Source of the DNA: Bacillus sp. M6-12
GTDB lineage: Bacteria > Bacillota > Bacilli > Bacillales > DSM-1321
Reading direction: 5' to 3'
Assembly: GCF_002860285.1 (NCBI RefSeq)
Contig: NZ_PGVF01000023.1
Span: 1 to 64,000 of the forward strand
Length of the DNA stretch: 64,000 nt
Part shown: piece by piece, positions 6,857 through 15,948 of the stretch
How positions within the stretch are numbered: the first letter of the stretch is position 1
Layout: each line of letters begins with the position of its first letter
Position numbers and translations under genes: made by a program
Notes under the pieces: model-generated
Told to the model about the DNA's origin: nothing
Databases searched by the model: none
Seen by the model: only the letters and a program-made list of their open reading frames with translations

Positions 6857-8614
6857 CTAATCAGGGACCGGAGAACTAGTTTCAATTCTATGGATTTCCT
6901 CCACCATTTCTTTAAATAGCGATATAACACCTGCTTCTTGGTCATTTGAATCCAGCTTAACTGTGACAAGCGCATACTTGGGATTTTTAAAAGGAAAATA
7001 GCCGGCAAACCATTTATTCAGTTCACGTTTATCAATACCAGTCTGTGCTGTTCCAGACTTTCCGGCAACCTCATATGGCAGCTGGCTTAGGGAGGCACCA
7101 GTCCCTTTCCCCTCTGTTACTACACGCCGGAGCAGAGACTGCAGCTTCATTGCCGTATATGGTGATATCCTTTCTCCTTCTAGTCCCTTAGGAGGAAAAT
7201 CTATAGCAGTTGTTCCATTGTTAAAGCTAACCTTCCTAACCGCACTTACCATCCTTTTTTCCCCGCCCCTTGCTATTGTCGCCATCATGTTGGCAACAGC
7301 AAGAGGCGTAACCTGCACATCCTGCTGGCCAATGGCAGAATGGGCCGCTATTTTTTTATCTTTTTTAACTGCTTCATCATTCCAGACTCTTCCCAGTTCT
7401 TCTTTATCAAGCTGTTTAAAGTCCGAGTGATACATTTCACCCTGCCATCCTGTTTGGCCGATCAATCCGAGTTTGCTGCCATAGCTTTGAAGAAAATCCG
7501 GATCGATATCTGTCAGTTCCTTTGCCAGGTCTCCAAAAGTCCTGTTGCAGCTTTGTGCAAAGCTGTCCTCAAAATCAAGCGTTCCGAGCTTTTTCTTTGG
7601 TTCACTCTTGCCATCGATCGTTTGATCACAATTAAATCTCCGACCCGGCGGGACAAGTCCATGTTCGATGGCAGCCGCAGCTGTTACCGTTTTAAAGACA
7701 GATCCTGGGGTATCCTGCATTAGCATTCTGTTTTTTGAACTTGAATTTTCATTAGGATTGCTCTGGTTGATTTTTGGGCGGGAAACCATCGCTGCTATTT
7801 CACTTTTTTCTATATCAATTAAGACCAAACCGCCCTTCTTAATACCGTGAAGGTCTGTCAATTTTTCAGCCGCTGCCTGAATATCGCGATTCAGCGTTGT
7901 TATTACCTTAACAGGATACATCGGATTGGCTGGTTCAACATACTTTACATCCACACCGAATAAGGGGCCGCCGGTTCCATCCACGTGGAATACAAGTTTT
8001 GAATCTCCTTCTGATAGCAGGAATTCATCAAATGTATGCTGCAGGCCCGTTATTCCAATGTATGTGTCGGGAGAGAGTTCCCTTTCCGGATAGTTTTTGG
8101 CTTTCAGTTCATCTGACCGGGTGAGAGTGCCGATTAAATGCTCAGCCATTGTTCCGTCGTACTCCAATTTCTGTTTTACTGCGAACACTCCTGGAATTTT
8201 TAAATCATTAATAGCCCGGCTTTGCTCTTCAGTTAATTCAAGCGGAATTTTCCCGCCGAATGCAAACGGCTCCTTCGCGGTTTGCAGTTCGTTTAAAAGC
8301 TTATATGCGGGTATTTGAATAATATTGGCCACCTTTTCTGCAGGCCACGCCATTTTATTAAGAAACGGAAATAATACCAGAACAGGAATTACTTCATGGA
8401 GAATGGGATTCCCGTTTTTGTCGTAAAAGTCTCCCCTGCCGTCATCTATTTTCATTACCTGTGTCCGCTGCTTTACACTGGATTCAATTAAGTTCACCTT
8501 GTGCCCTGAAAAGGACTCCGTACTCACTAATTGGATTTGCACCAGCCTGCCCGTCAATAACATCAGAATCAAAATAAGCAGAACAGCAAGCGATTTCATT
8601 CTCTTCTGGATCAT
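6857..8614 (-). CDS. pbpI: Penicillin-binding transpeptidase PbpI (PBP4b, YrrR)
   Basis: Class B penicillin-binding protein, a membrane-anchored D,D-transpeptidase. One membrane anchor at residues 8-28, a non-catalytic dimerisation domain, then the transpeptidase domain. The active-site SxxK is in PGSVFKTV near residue 305, the SxN motif is SCN near 354, and the KTG-box variant KSGTAQTG is near 520; all three are present. Length 585 aa matches the family. By synteny it is B. subtilis yrrR, a forespore (SigF) gene there. The GAGGTG ribosome binding site forms the 3' arm of a terminator-like hairpin at 8622-8648, which may limit its translation or read-through from greA. Confidence 0.93.
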   Translation of the reverse strand: MIQKRMKSLAVLLILILMLLTGRLVQIQLVSTESFSGHKVNLIESSVKQRTQVMKIDDGRGDFYDKNGNPILHEVIPVLVLFPFLNKMAWPAEKVANIIQIPAYKLLNELQTAKEPFAFGGKIPLELTEEQSRAINDLKIPGVFAVKQKLEYDGTMAEHLIGTLTRSDELKAKNYPERELSPDTYIGITGLQHTFDEFLLSEGDSKLVFHVDGTGGPLFGVDVKYVEPANPMYPVKVITTLNRDIQAAAEKLTDLHGIKKGGLVLIDIEKSEIAAMVSRPKINQSNPNENSSSKNRMLMQDTPGSVFKTVTAAAAIEHGLVPPGRRFNCDQTIDGKSEPKKKLGTLDFEDSFAQSCNRTFGDLAKELTDIDPDFLQSYGSKLGLIGQTGWQGEMYHSDFKQLDKEELGRVWNDEAVKKDKKIAAHSAIGQQDVQVTPLAVANMMATIARGGEKRMVSAVRKVSFNNGTTAIDFPPKGLEGERISPYTAMKLQSLLRRVVTEGKGTGASLSQLPYEVAGKSGTAQTGIDKRELNKWFAGYFPFKNPKYALVTVKLDSNDQEAGVISLFKEMVEEIHRIETSSPVPD

Positions 8615-8648
8615 AAAAAAACACCTCGTTAACAGTGTCGACGAGGTG
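8615..8648 (-). terminator. Terminator-like hairpin containing the pbpI ribosome binding site
   Basis: CACCTCGT and ACGAGGTG (8622-8629 and 8641-8648) form a perfect 8-bp stem with an 11-nt loop, followed on the minus strand by seven T and then the pbpI ATG. The GAGGTG in the 3' arm is the only Shine-Dalgarno sequence for pbpI. It is also the only plausible terminator for greA. Confidence 0.7.
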
Positions 8649-8735
8649 CAGGATTTTAAAACCCTTTGTATTAATACTATAAAAATAAAACCGTTTAGTT
8701 AAGGCTTTTCATTGAAAAAACATTTTACAAATAAA

Positions 8736-9212
8736 TCAGCTGATGGATGTAATGCGAACTTTCATTTCTCCGCCAGGTGTTACTACCGTTACTTCATCTC
8801 CAACACTTTTCCCCATTAGACTGCGGGCGATTGGTGAATCGTTTGAGATTTTGCCTTCGAAAGGATCAGCCTCCGCGCTTCCCACGATTGAATAAGTTTC
8901 TTCATCACCGTTCGGCAGCTCAATAAACGTTACCTTTTTTCCAAGCGATACTGAATCGGAATTCATATCATCTTCTGAAATGATTTTTGCGTTGCGGATC
9001 ATATTTTCTAGAGTTGTAATACGCCCCTCGACAAATGCCTGCTCTTCCTTTGCAGAATCATATTCAGAGTTCTCGGATAAATCTCCGAAGCTTCGTGCAA
9101 TTTTAATACGCTCTACCACTTCTTTACGTTTAACGCTTTTTAAATGCTCCAGTTCCTGTTCAAGCTTTTGTTTGCCTTCTTGAGTCATCGGAAATACTTT
9201 TTCGATTGCCAA
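8736..9212 (-). CDS. greA: Transcription elongation factor GreA
   Basis: Stimulates transcript cleavage by stalled RNA polymerase. The N-terminal coiled coil (residues 1-75) includes the tip [15 protein letters not shown] with its acidic residues, and the C-terminal FKBP-like domain has GKKVTFIEL and [18 protein letters not shown]. 158 aa is standard. The start is TTG at 9212, 5-6 nt after GGAGTGAAG; the protein start [12 protein letters not shown] aligns with known GreA N-termini. A 7-bp inverted repeat in the leader (9238-9261) and a 307-bp gap from udk suggest its own promoter. Confidence 0.96.
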   Translation of the reverse strand: MAIEKVFPMTQEGKQKLEQELEHLKSVKRKEVVERIKIARSFGDLSENSEYDSAKEEQAFVEGRITTLENMIRNAKIISEDDMNSDSVSLGKKVTFIELPNGDEETYSIVGSAEADPFEGKISNDSPIARSLMGKSVGDEVTVVTPGGEMKVRITSIS

Positions 9213-9519
9213 AACCCTTCACTCCTTCAAAGTCCTTCACTTCCGCGTTTCCCTGGAAGTGATATATTATGTAGATTACATTCGTTTTCACAGGTGAATA
9301 GATAAGTGCGCGTCCTTATGGAAAGGGCGCGCATTCTTCTCATTACGAAAAATAAATTCTATCCCCGGATAATAACCGGACTGGATTTGCACCGGTCTTT
9401 AAATAGTCTTTCAAATAGAGTATGTCCTTTTTCCGGATTTGTCCAGTCTTTCTGTAAAATATTACGGGAATTGTTAACGAAATGTAAATGCTTTCATACT
9501 CATTATCTATGCAATAGTA
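9213..9519. other. greA leader and udk trailer
   Basis: Holds a 7-bp inverted repeat CACTTCC/GGAAGTG at 9238-9261 just before greA and a GC-rich hairpin at 9306-9333 (TGCGCG...CGCGCA) that could end the udk transcript, although it lacks a good T run. The remaining 9340-9519 shows nothing I can name. Confidence 0.45.
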
Positions 9520-10155
9520 TTATAAAAATGACTTTTGTTCAAGAATTGTTTGTATTTTTGTAACCATCAGGTCGATAGCTACATGGTTATGGCCACCTTC
9601 AGGAATAATAATGTCTGCATATCGCTTTGTTGGCTCTATGAATTGATTATGCATTGGCCGAACCACACTTAGATATTGATCAATAACTGAATCAAGCGTA
9701 CGCTCACGTTCTTTAATGTCACGCTGCAGCCTGCGGATAATCCGTATGTCAGCGTCAGTATCTACGAAAAGTTTGATATCCATCAGGTTACGGAGCTGCT
9801 CATCCTCCAAAATCAGGATACCTTCCAGGATAATGACATCCTTAGGTTCGACATGGACCACTTTGTCCGAGCGCGTATGAAGGGCATAATCATAGACCGG
9901 CTTCTCAATTGGCTGACAATTAAGCAATTGATTGACGTGTTCAATAAGCAGGTGATTGTCAAATGCAAGCGGATGGTCATAATTTGTCTTCAGCCGTTCT
10001 TCAAATGGCAGAGAGCTCTGGTCTTTATAATAAAAGTCCTGTTCCAACATGAGGATGGAATGACCTTTGAACCTTTCATAAATAGCTCGCGTTACACTCG
10101 TCTTTCCAGAACCGGATCCGCCTGCTACACCGATAACGACGGGCTTATTCTTCAT
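9520..10155 (-). CDS. udk: Uridine kinase
   Basis: Phosphorylates uridine and cytidine in pyrimidine salvage. The P-loop [17 protein letters not shown] is at residues 9-25, and the nucleoside-binding blocks [20 protein letters not shown] and YDYALHTR are intact, as is the LID region [18 protein letters not shown]. 211 aa equals the B. subtilis enzyme. The ATG follows GAAAGGAGAAC. It starts 1 bp after the trhP2 stop, so it is translated in the same operon. Confidence 0.97.
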   Translation of the reverse strand: MKNKPVVIGVAGGSGSGKTSVTRAIYERFKGHSILMLEQDFYYKDQSSLPFEERLKTNYDHPLAFDNHLLIEHVNQLLNCQPIEKPVYDYALHTRSDKVVHVEPKDVIILEGILILEDEQLRNLMDIKLFVDTDADIRIIRRLQRDIKERERTLDSVIDQYLSVVRPMHNQFIEPTKRYADIIIPEGGHNHVAIDLMVTKIQTILEQKSFL

Positions 10156-10156
10156 G

Positions 10157-11425
10157 TCAGTTCTCCTTTCGCATCATGTTGTGAGGAAATACCGGTCTAT
10201 CTGCCTTAAGGCGGACAATTTGCAGAGGATGACGTGCTGCATCCAGCTCATTTCCTTTATCGTCCCACACTTTATCGACGATTTGGGTGAAGTTTTCAAT
10301 TTCCGGACCAAAGAATTCAATTTCATCACCTGGCTTAAAGAAATTGCGCTGCTGCAGGGTTACCATGCGGGTTTCCTCATCATAACCAAGAACAAGTCCT
10401 GCGAAGTCGAAGGTTGTCTTTGTGCTATGGTTCCCAAACATCTGCTGCTTATACCCGGGTGTGCCTTCAAAGAAAGCAGAAGCGGCTTCTCTATTCGCAC
10501 ACTTTTCAAGCTCATCCAGCCACTCCTGCCTGATAGCAAAATTGTCTGGATCAGCGCAATAGGCATCAATCACTTTTCTGTACACACTGACTACTGTGGC
10601 AATATAGTGAATGGATTTCATTCGGCCTTCAATTTTCAGGCTATCTATACCAAGTTCAATCATTCTTGGAATTGATTCAATCAGTTTTAGGTCCTTAGGG
10701 CTCATAGCGAATGGAGCATCAGTTTCAGCAAACAGCGGGTTTTCACCATTTTCTCCAAGCTCATATAAATCATAATCCCAGCGGCAAGACTGGCAGCAGC
10801 CGCCACGGTTAGAGTCGCGGGCTGTCATATGATTGGATAATGTACAGCGGCCTGAATAGGCAATGCACATTGCACCATGAATAAAGGTTTCAATTTCGAT
10901 ATCAACCTTTTCTTTCATTTCCCGGATTTCCTCGGCTCCAGTTTCACGGGCAAGAACAACCCGGTCCAGGCCCTCTTCCTTCCAGTATTGAACTGCTTTC
11001 CAGTTAGAAAGAGACTGCTGGGTGCTTAAATGAACCTCAACCTTCGGAGCTACCCGGCGGCATGTTTCAATAATTAGCGGGTCAGCAACAATGATGCCTG
11101 TTACTCCAGCATCCTGAAGGCCCATTAAATATTCTTCGAGCCCATCCATATTTTCATTGTGGGCATATATATTTGTAGTAACGTAGATTTTTGCTCCATA
11201 TTTTTTGGCAAACTCCACGCCTTCCTTCATTTCTTCCAGAGTGAAGTTACCGGCATTTGAACGCAGACCAAACTCCTGACCGCCGATATAGACAGCGTCA
11301 GCTCCATAGTGCACTGCGATTTTCAATTTTTCAAGATTCCCTGCTGGTGCTAAAAGCTCGGGTTTTTTTACAATTACACGCTTGCCGTCAACAACTTGAG
11401 AATTTTTATTAGCAATAGCTTCCAA
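10157..11425 (-). CDS. trhP2: tRNA wobble-uridine hydroxylation protein TrhP2 (peptidase U32 family, YrrO)
   Basis: U32-family protein that with TrhP1 makes 5-hydroxyuridine at position 34 of tRNAs from a prephenate-derived source. The N-terminal barrel carries [16 protein letters not shown] and [14 protein letters not shown]; the Cys-rich signature [15 protein letters not shown] and [14 protein letters not shown] supply the iron-sulfur type cysteines. A C-terminal beta domain follows after about residue 340. 422 aa, as in B. subtilis. The start is TTG at 11425, behind AAGGAGGAATAGCC. Operon order trmR-trhP1-trhP2-udk puts hydroxylation and methylation of the same uridine together. Confidence 0.93.
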   Translation of the reverse strand: MEAIANKNSQVVDGKRVIVKKPELLAPAGNLEKLKIAVHYGADAVYIGGQEFGLRSNAGNFTLEEMKEGVEFAKKYGAKIYVTTNIYAHNENMDGLEEYLMGLQDAGVTGIIVADPLIIETCRRVAPKVEVHLSTQQSLSNWKAVQYWKEEGLDRVVLARETGAEEIREMKEKVDIEIETFIHGAMCIAYSGRCTLSNHMTARDSNRGGCCQSCRWDYDLYELGENGENPLFAETDAPFAMSPKDLKLIESIPRMIELGIDSLKIEGRMKSIHYIATVVSVYRKVIDAYCADPDNFAIRQEWLDELEKCANREAASAFFEGTPGYKQQMFGNHSTKTTFDFAGLVLGYDEETRMVTLQQRNFFKPGDEIEFFGPEIENFTQIVDKVWDDKGNELDAARHPLQIVRLKADRPVFPHNMMRKEN

Positions 11426-11448
11426 GGCTATTCCTCCTTATTTTGCGT

Positions 11449-12378
11449 TTAGTATACAGTTTCTTTAAAGAAGAAACCTGTATCTAAAGAGCGGTTTTCA
11501 GGCTGGATTTCTGCTATTTTTTCTAGCAGCTCGTCCTTAATATTGTCATATTGGTTAGGATCACAGGCGCAAAGGTCAATTGCCTTCCTGTATAATTTAG
11601 TAACGTCATTGATATATTCAGGAGTCTTTAATACCCCGTCAATTTTAAAGGAGTCGATACCGGCTTCTATCATTTCCTGAAGCTCATCAATGATGCAGAT
11701 ATCATTTGGGCTCATGATGTGAGTCCCGTTTTCATCTTCAAAAATCGGATATTTATTGCTCCGTTCCTTATCGTGCAGGAACATGCTGGTTTGCTGCTTG
11801 CGGTTTTCAATCTCCATTGCTTTCCCTTGGTATTCGAAGTAATGGCCGAGGAGTGGACGTTTTGATTGGAACATGCAAGTCATGCCCTGAACCTGAACTT
11901 CAATTTGCACCTCTGCATTTTCCTTCATTTCTATTACTTCATCCATGCTTAATTCCCGGGCGGCAACTGCACGGACTGCACCTCGTTTGCCCCAGTAATT
12001 ACAGGTAAACCAATTGGTAACAGTTGTTTCAGTGTTCCAGTGGAGCGGCATATCAGGTGCAGCGGCACGAACTGCCATTAAAACAGCCGGGTCGCCAAAA
12101 ATGATCGCATCTGCTTTTATATCACTAAGAAAAGCTACATACTCTTCAAGCTCGTCTAATTTATCATTATGAAAGATAGCATTCATGGCTACATATACTT
12201 TTTTGCCATGCTGATGGGCAATTTCCAATGTTTTTTTGATAGCTTCCCTGCTGAATTCTCCAGCAAGCCGAAGGCCGTAGCGCTGTTCACCGACTACAAA
12301 AGCATCAGCACCTGATTCAATAAGCGGCAGGATATCTTCTACACTTGTTGGCGTGACAAGCAACTCAGGTTTTTTCAT
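11449..12378 (-). CDS. trhP1: tRNA wobble-uridine hydroxylation protein TrhP1 (peptidase U32 family, YrrN)
   Basis: Shorter U32-family partner of TrhP2 (309 aa). It shares the barrel layout (KKPELLVTPTSVEDILPL, ADAFVVGEQRYGLRL) and the GMTCMFQSKRPLLGHY block, but has fewer cysteines than TrhP2 and lacks the C-terminal extension. The ATG overlaps the stop of trmR by one base (TAATG), a sign of coupled translation; GAGGTG site. Family knowledge, not sequence alone, assigns the role in ho5U34 formation. Confidence 0.92.
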   Translation of the reverse strand: MKKPELLVTPTSVEDILPLIESGADAFVVGEQRYGLRLAGEFSREAIKKTLEIAHQHGKKVYVAMNAIFHNDKLDELEEYVAFLSDIKADAIIFGDPAVLMAVRAAAPDMPLHWNTETTVTNWFTCNYWGKRGAVRAVAARELSMDEVIEMKENAEVQIEVQVQGMTCMFQSKRPLLGHYFEYQGKAMEIENRKQQTSMFLHDKERSNKYPIFEDENGTHIMSPNDICIIDELQEMIEAGIDSFKIDGVLKTPEYINDVTKLYRKAIDLCACDPNQYDNIKDELLEKIAEIQPENRSLDTGFFFKETVY

Positions 12379-13028
12379 TATTGTTCACCTCTTCGTTTAC
12401 TGATGGCAACACCATCGCCAATTGGCAATATGGCGGTGTCATACTTTGGATGGCTGATTAGCCACTTATTGAATTCATTTATTTTTCGAACAAGACTGCG
12501 AATCCGCCTTGGTTCAATTTTTTCTATATCCTGGGCAACTAGCCCTTTAAAAAGAACATTGTCTACAATAATTACCCCGGATGGCTGCAAATAAGGCTCA
12601 TACAGTTCAAAGAATCGCTTATACTGGCCCTTTGCTGCATCGATGAAAATCGCATCAAACGGTCCATATTCCCCTGCAGCTTCTACAGTTTCAAGGGCAT
12701 CACCTTCTAGAAGCGTAATGCGTTCTTTGGATTCTAACCTGGCAAAATACTGTTTGGCAAGCTCGATTCGTTCTTCATCACGTTCAATTGTTACGATTTT
12801 TGCCTCTGGCAGGGCATCAGCCATCCTCAGGGCGGAATAGCCAATTGCTGCACCAACCTCAAGAATAGATTTAGGCTGATGAAGCCTGAGAAGCTGCAAT
12901 AGTGCTTCCATTCCAATTGGTTCCATAATCGGGACACCATTTTCCTTCGCATACTCTTCCATTTCGGAAAAAAACGAGTTGCGTGAATAGAGCAATTTCT
13001 CTAGATATCCATCCATTTCGTTAATCAT
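12378..13028 (-). CDS. trmR: tRNA 5-hydroxyuridine methyltransferase TrmR (YrrM)
   Basis: SAM-dependent O-methyltransferase that converts ho5U34 to mo5U34 in tRNA. The SAM site is visible as ILEVGAAIGYSALRMA, followed by the acidic IVTIERDEER strand and the metal-binding FDAIFIDAAKGQYK. I start at the ATG at 13028 (MINEMDGYLEKLL), behind a CAGGAGGAAG site, giving 216 aa; 21 extra in-frame codons upstream are ignored. It is the first gene of the trmR-trhP1-trhP2-udk operon. Confidence 0.93.
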   Translation of the reverse strand: MINEMDGYLEKLLYSRNSFFSEMEEYAKENGVPIMEPIGMEALLQLLRLHQPKSILEVGAAIGYSALRMADALPEAKIVTIERDEERIELAKQYFARLESKERITLLEGDALETVEAAGEYGPFDAIFIDAAKGQYKRFFELYEPYLQPSGVIIVDNVLFKGLVAQDIEKIEPRRIRSLVRKINEFNKWLISHPKYDTAILPIGDGVAISKRRGEQ

Positions 13029-13094
13029 AATCTTCCTCCTGAAGAGATTTTTTGCTAGAAAGGTGCAGCCCCTGATATGAGAGTTTTTCATTCA

Positions 13095-13197
13095 AGAAAA
13101 GCGAGCGCCCTGTTAGAGGAAGAATGGCTAAGGTCGCCATGTACTGGGCGCTGGAGCTAGACATCTGTGCTTGTTATTAAAATTATACTTCCTTATC
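13095..13197. repeat. Dispersed intergenic repeat, copy A
   Basis: Imperfect palindromic element with outer arms AGCGCCC and GGGCGCT, an inner AGGAAGAATGGCTAA segment and a tail CTGTGCTTGTTA...ACTTCCTTA. Related segments occur at 5934, 18954, 20197, 24808 and 39540. It lies in the leader of trmR, and its right edge supplies a TATAAT on the minus strand. Confidence 0.6.
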
Positions 13198-13203
13198 TGG
13201 CAA

Positions 13204-13227
13204 GAAAAAACTCGGCAGGCGCCGAGT
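13204..13227 (-). terminator. Second terminator downstream of mltG
   Basis: CTCGGC and GCCGAG form a GC-rich stem around GCCT, followed on the minus strand by TTTTTTC. It backs up the hairpin at 13301-13331, or ends a short transcript from the interval between them. Confidence 0.75.
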
Positions 13228-13300
13228 TATAACTTCATACCAAGAATAAATGCAACATTTCGTTTAGTGTCCTATTTTTGCACTTTGACTATTTTACCAT

Positions 13301-13331
13301 AAAAACAGGGAGAAAGTGAACTTTTCTCCCA
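13301..13331 (-). terminator. Terminator of mltG
   Basis: GGGAGAAAAG pairs with CTTTCTCCC and is followed on the minus strand by TGTTTTTAT, 12 bp after the mltG stop. Confidence 0.8.
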
Positions 13332-13342
13332 AGGAAATGCAT

Positions 13343-14473
13343 TTAATTTTGGCTTGTAATATACCGTGCTTTCTCTCGATTATGCTGATCTAGCGTTTTT
13401 GTAAAAATCACATCACCAGTTGATGTGGCCAGGAAATATAAAAAGTCCGTTTGAGCAGGTTTCAGTGCAGCTTCAATAGATATGACTCCGGCATTGGCAA
13501 TCGGCCCTGGCGGCAATCCTTCATTCGTATAGGTGTTATAAGGAGACTCCGTCTTTAAATCCTTAGTATACACCTTTGCTTTATGCTCACCTTTTGCATA
13601 TAATACCGTAGGATCTGTCTGGAGCTTCATTCCAATTTTTATGCGGTTATAAAAGACAGAAGCGATTTTGTCTCTATCCACTTTCTCTGTAGCCTCTTCC
13701 TCAACCAAAGACGCAAATGTCAGGAGCTTATGAGGTGTAAGTTTTTTAGCTGCCATATCCTGTTGATATTGACTAAGCACCTTGTCGGTTTTTGCTAGCA
13801 TTTCAGTTACTATTTTTTCAATTCCCGGCTTTTCCTCATAAAACGAGAAAGTCGCTGGGAATAAATAGCCTTCAAGAGGATATCTGATATTTGCATTGTA
13901 AATTTCATCCGTTAGAAGTTCAGGGTATAGATCCTGCATCTTTTTTATAAAAGCTTTGTCATTTAGCGTTTTAAATACCTGATCTTGACTTTGGCCCGTT
14001 TTTTCCGCAATGATTCCTGCAATTTGCTGTAGCTGCTTGCCCTCTGGCAGCGTAATTTTCACAGCAACCTCCTGCATGATCTTTCCCGTTTTAATGCTGT
14101 TTACTATCTGGCCAATAGTCATTGAAGGAGAAAGCTCATATGTACCCGCCTGGAATCCAGCCTCGTTACGGAATTTAATATAATATTTGAATACTTTCTC
14201 ATCCTTGATAATTTTTTCATCTTTAAGGATTGATGCTATACCGCCTACGGAGGAACCAATCGGAATCTCGACTTTCCTGATCTTTTTATCTTCCGGATTG
14301 TATGGCTGAAGTGCTGACTTTACATAAAAATAACCGCCCAATGCCAACCCTCCCGCAATCAGGACAATTACCAGCGTTGTAATCAACAGGATTTTCCTGA
14401 TCACTTTGGCGTCTTTTTGGCGCTCAAGCAGTTTTTCCCTCAAAATTTCCTTTTTCGATTGCTTTTCACTCAT
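13343..14473 (-). CDS. mltG: Endolytic peptidoglycan transglycosylase MltG (YrrL)
   Basis: Membrane-anchored lytic transglycosylase that cuts nascent glycan strands. A basic N-terminus is followed by one membrane segment at about residues 28-50 (ILLITTLVIVLIAGGLALGG), then an extracellular LysM-like part and the YceG/MltG catalytic domain. The catalytic Glu lies in FASLVEEEATEKVDRDKIAS (about residue 245), with the downstream GMKLQTDPTVLYA and GLPPGPIANAG blocks intact. 376 aa is normal. It stands alone between two terminators. Confidence 0.95.
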   Translation of the reverse strand: MSEKQSKKEILREKLLERQKDAKVIRKILLITTLVIVLIAGGLALGGYFYVKSALQPYNPEDKKIRKVEIPIGSSVGGIASILKDEKIIKDEKVFKYYIKFRNEAGFQAGTYELSPSMTIGQIVNSIKTGKIMQEVAVKITLPEGKQLQQIAGIIAEKTGQSQDQVFKTLNDKAFIKKMQDLYPELLTDEIYNANIRYPLEGYLFPATFSFYEEKPGIEKIVTEMLAKTDKVLSQYQQDMAAKKLTPHKLLTFASLVEEEATEKVDRDKIASVFYNRIKIGMKLQTDPTVLYAKGEHKAKVYTKDLKTESPYNTYTNEGLPPGPIANAGVISIEAALKPAQTDFLYFLATSTGDVIFTKTLDQHNREKARYITSQN

Positions 14474-14869
14474 ATTCCCTATTCTACCCCCTTCATGCCC
14501 AATTCATATGGCATGAATTCAACCTTATAATTAAACCAGTCTTTATTGACCTGCCATTTATGGATGGACCCATATTCCGAGTCATTATACTAAGAATAAC
14601 AAAAAAAAACACAAATATCGAACAATAAATACATAATTCTTCATAACAAAGGCGAAACCACTCGGAGTCTCCGATGTACAAATTAATCCTGCATTATTCA
14701 GCATCTGTAAACCAGCAACATTGATAAGGTACGAGGAAAGGTTAATTTTCGTGAAAAAATAGCTGCTGGGCACTGCGGCTAAAAAAGAACAGGAAAGACC
14801 CTTCTAACGTTCTTATCATTTCATGCAAAACAAAAACAGCCTCCCGTGGGAGACTGCTCTTTACATGAT
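14474..14869. other. mltG leader and yrzB trailer
   Basis: About 400 bp. It contains the yrzB terminator (14826-14860), a weaker hairpin with a T run on the minus strand at 14756-14786 (TAGCCGC/GCAGCTA then TTTTTT), and a TATAAT on the minus strand near 14588 that is a possible mltG -10. No convincing ORF. Confidence 0.45.
14826..14860 (-). terminator. Terminator of the ireB-ruvX-yrzB operon
   Basis: AGCAGTCTCCC pairs with GGGAGGCTGTT and is followed on the minus strand by a T-rich tract, 9 bp after the yrzB stop. Confidence 0.85.
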
Positions 14870-15172
14870 TTATTGATCGTCTTCTTCTTCTTCATTATCA
14901 AGATAAGTGTTCAGCATTTCCTCGATCATATCCCATTCTTCTTCGGTTTCGATCGGTGAAAGTTCACCATCCTGGTTATCTTCGCTTGGCACGAAAGAGG
15001 ATGCGTGGATTTCAATTTCTTCGTCATCATCATCTGAAGAAATAGGATAGTATAGCACGTATGATTTATTGAACTTATCTGAGTCAAATGTGAAAAGGAC
15101 CTCACATAACTGTTCGTTTCCATTCTCATCTACGATTGTGATATTGTTTTCACCGTGTTCCATTTCAGTCAC
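14870..15172 (-). CDS. yrzB: DUF1292 family protein YrzB, 100 aa
   Basis: Small, very acidic soluble protein: a conserved [20 protein letters not shown] start, a middle beta region ([20 protein letters not shown]), then an acidic end ([10 protein letters not shown]). This is the DUF1292 pattern found throughout Firmicutes directly after ruvX. It starts 3 bp after the ruvX stop. Function unknown. Confidence 0.92.
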   Translation of the reverse strand: MTEMEHGENNITIVDENGNEQLCEVLFTFDSDKFNKSYVLYYPISSDDDDEEIEIHASSFVPSEDNQDGELSPIETEEEWDMIEEMLNTYLDNEEEEDDQ

Positions 15173-15175
15173 CTC

Positions 15176-15598
15176 TTAAGATTTAGTTTGGCTGTCCAAG
15201 TATCCTTGAAGGATCATGACAGCAGCCATTTTATCAATTACCTTTTTCCTTTTTCCCCGGCTCATATCAGCTTCAAGCAGAACACGTTCTGCAGCCATTG
15301 TTGTCAGCCTTTCATCCCAAAGGATAACGGGGAGCTTGTACTTTGTTTCCAGCTTCTTGGCGAATGTCTGGCTTATCTCTGCCCGCGGACCAAGAGTGCC
15401 ATTCATATTCTTCGGCAGGCCCAAAACGATTTTGGAAACATCATGTTCATTTATGATTTTCCCCAGACGGTCAAACCCAAATTCATTTTTTGCTTCATCA
15501 ATTTTAATCGTCTCTATGCCCTGTGCGGTCCAGCCCATCGCGTCGCTTACTGCGACGCCGATTGTTTTTGATCCTAAATCAAGTCCCATTGTCCGCAT
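15176..15598 (-). CDS. ruvX: Putative Holliday junction resolvase RuvX/YqgF (YrrK)
   Basis: RNase H-fold nuclease family implicated in Holliday junction resolution and 16S rRNA 5' maturation. Motif [15 protein letters not shown] at the N-terminus carries the first catalytic Asp; [16 protein letters not shown] and [15 protein letters not shown] are the other two family blocks. 140 aa is typical. Its start shares one base with the ireB stop. Confidence 0.93.
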   Translation of the reverse strand: MRTMGLDLGSKTIGVAVSDAMGWTAQGIETIKIDEAKNEFGFDRLGKIINEHDVSKIVLGLPKNMNGTLGPRAEISQTFAKKLETKYKLPVILWDERLTTMAAERVLLEADMSRGKRKKVIDKMAAVMILQGYLDSQTKS

Positions 15599-15867
15599 TA
15601 ACGATCCTCGCGGCGGTGCTTTAAATACGATTTGACTAATTCCTCAATAATTTCATCCCGCTCCAGTTTGCGGATAATATTTCTCGCGTCATGGTGTCTG
15701 GGAATATAAGCAGGGTCCCCGGAAAGCAAATAGCCGACTATTTGATTAATTGGATTATATCCTTTTTCCTGAAGTGCCTGGTAGACCTGAAAAAGGACAT
15801 CTTCCACATCTCTTTCAAACGGCTCTTCGGAAAAGTTGAACTGCATTGTTTTATCAAAGGAACTCAT
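15598..15867 (-). CDS. ireB: IreB family regulatory phosphoprotein (YrzL), 89 aa
   Basis: Begins [12 protein letters not shown] and contains [38 protein letters not shown], cut here to the [17 protein letters not shown] core that marks the family. In enterococci IreB is phosphorylated on Thr by the PASTA kinase IreK and negatively affects cephalosporin resistance; whether it does so here is unknown. 82 bp after alaS, with a short inverted repeat TTCACTT/AAGTGAA between them. Confidence 0.92.
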   Translation of the reverse strand: MSSFDKTMQFNFSEEPFERDVEDVLFQVYQALQEKGYNPINQIVGYLLSGDPAYIPRHHDARNIIRKLERDEIIEELVKSYLKHRREDR

Positions 15868-15948
15868 ATGTGCACCTCTTTTCTCTCATTCACTTAAAAA
15901 GTGAACGGATTCCAATTATTACACTTATTGTACATCATTTCTTTTAGA

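Noticed and set aside
14585..14773. 62-codon minus-strand ORF with a hydrophobic end upstream of mltG
   Set aside because: Start codon without ribosome binding site, composition of translated intergenic DNA, and it overlaps a terminator-like hairpin.
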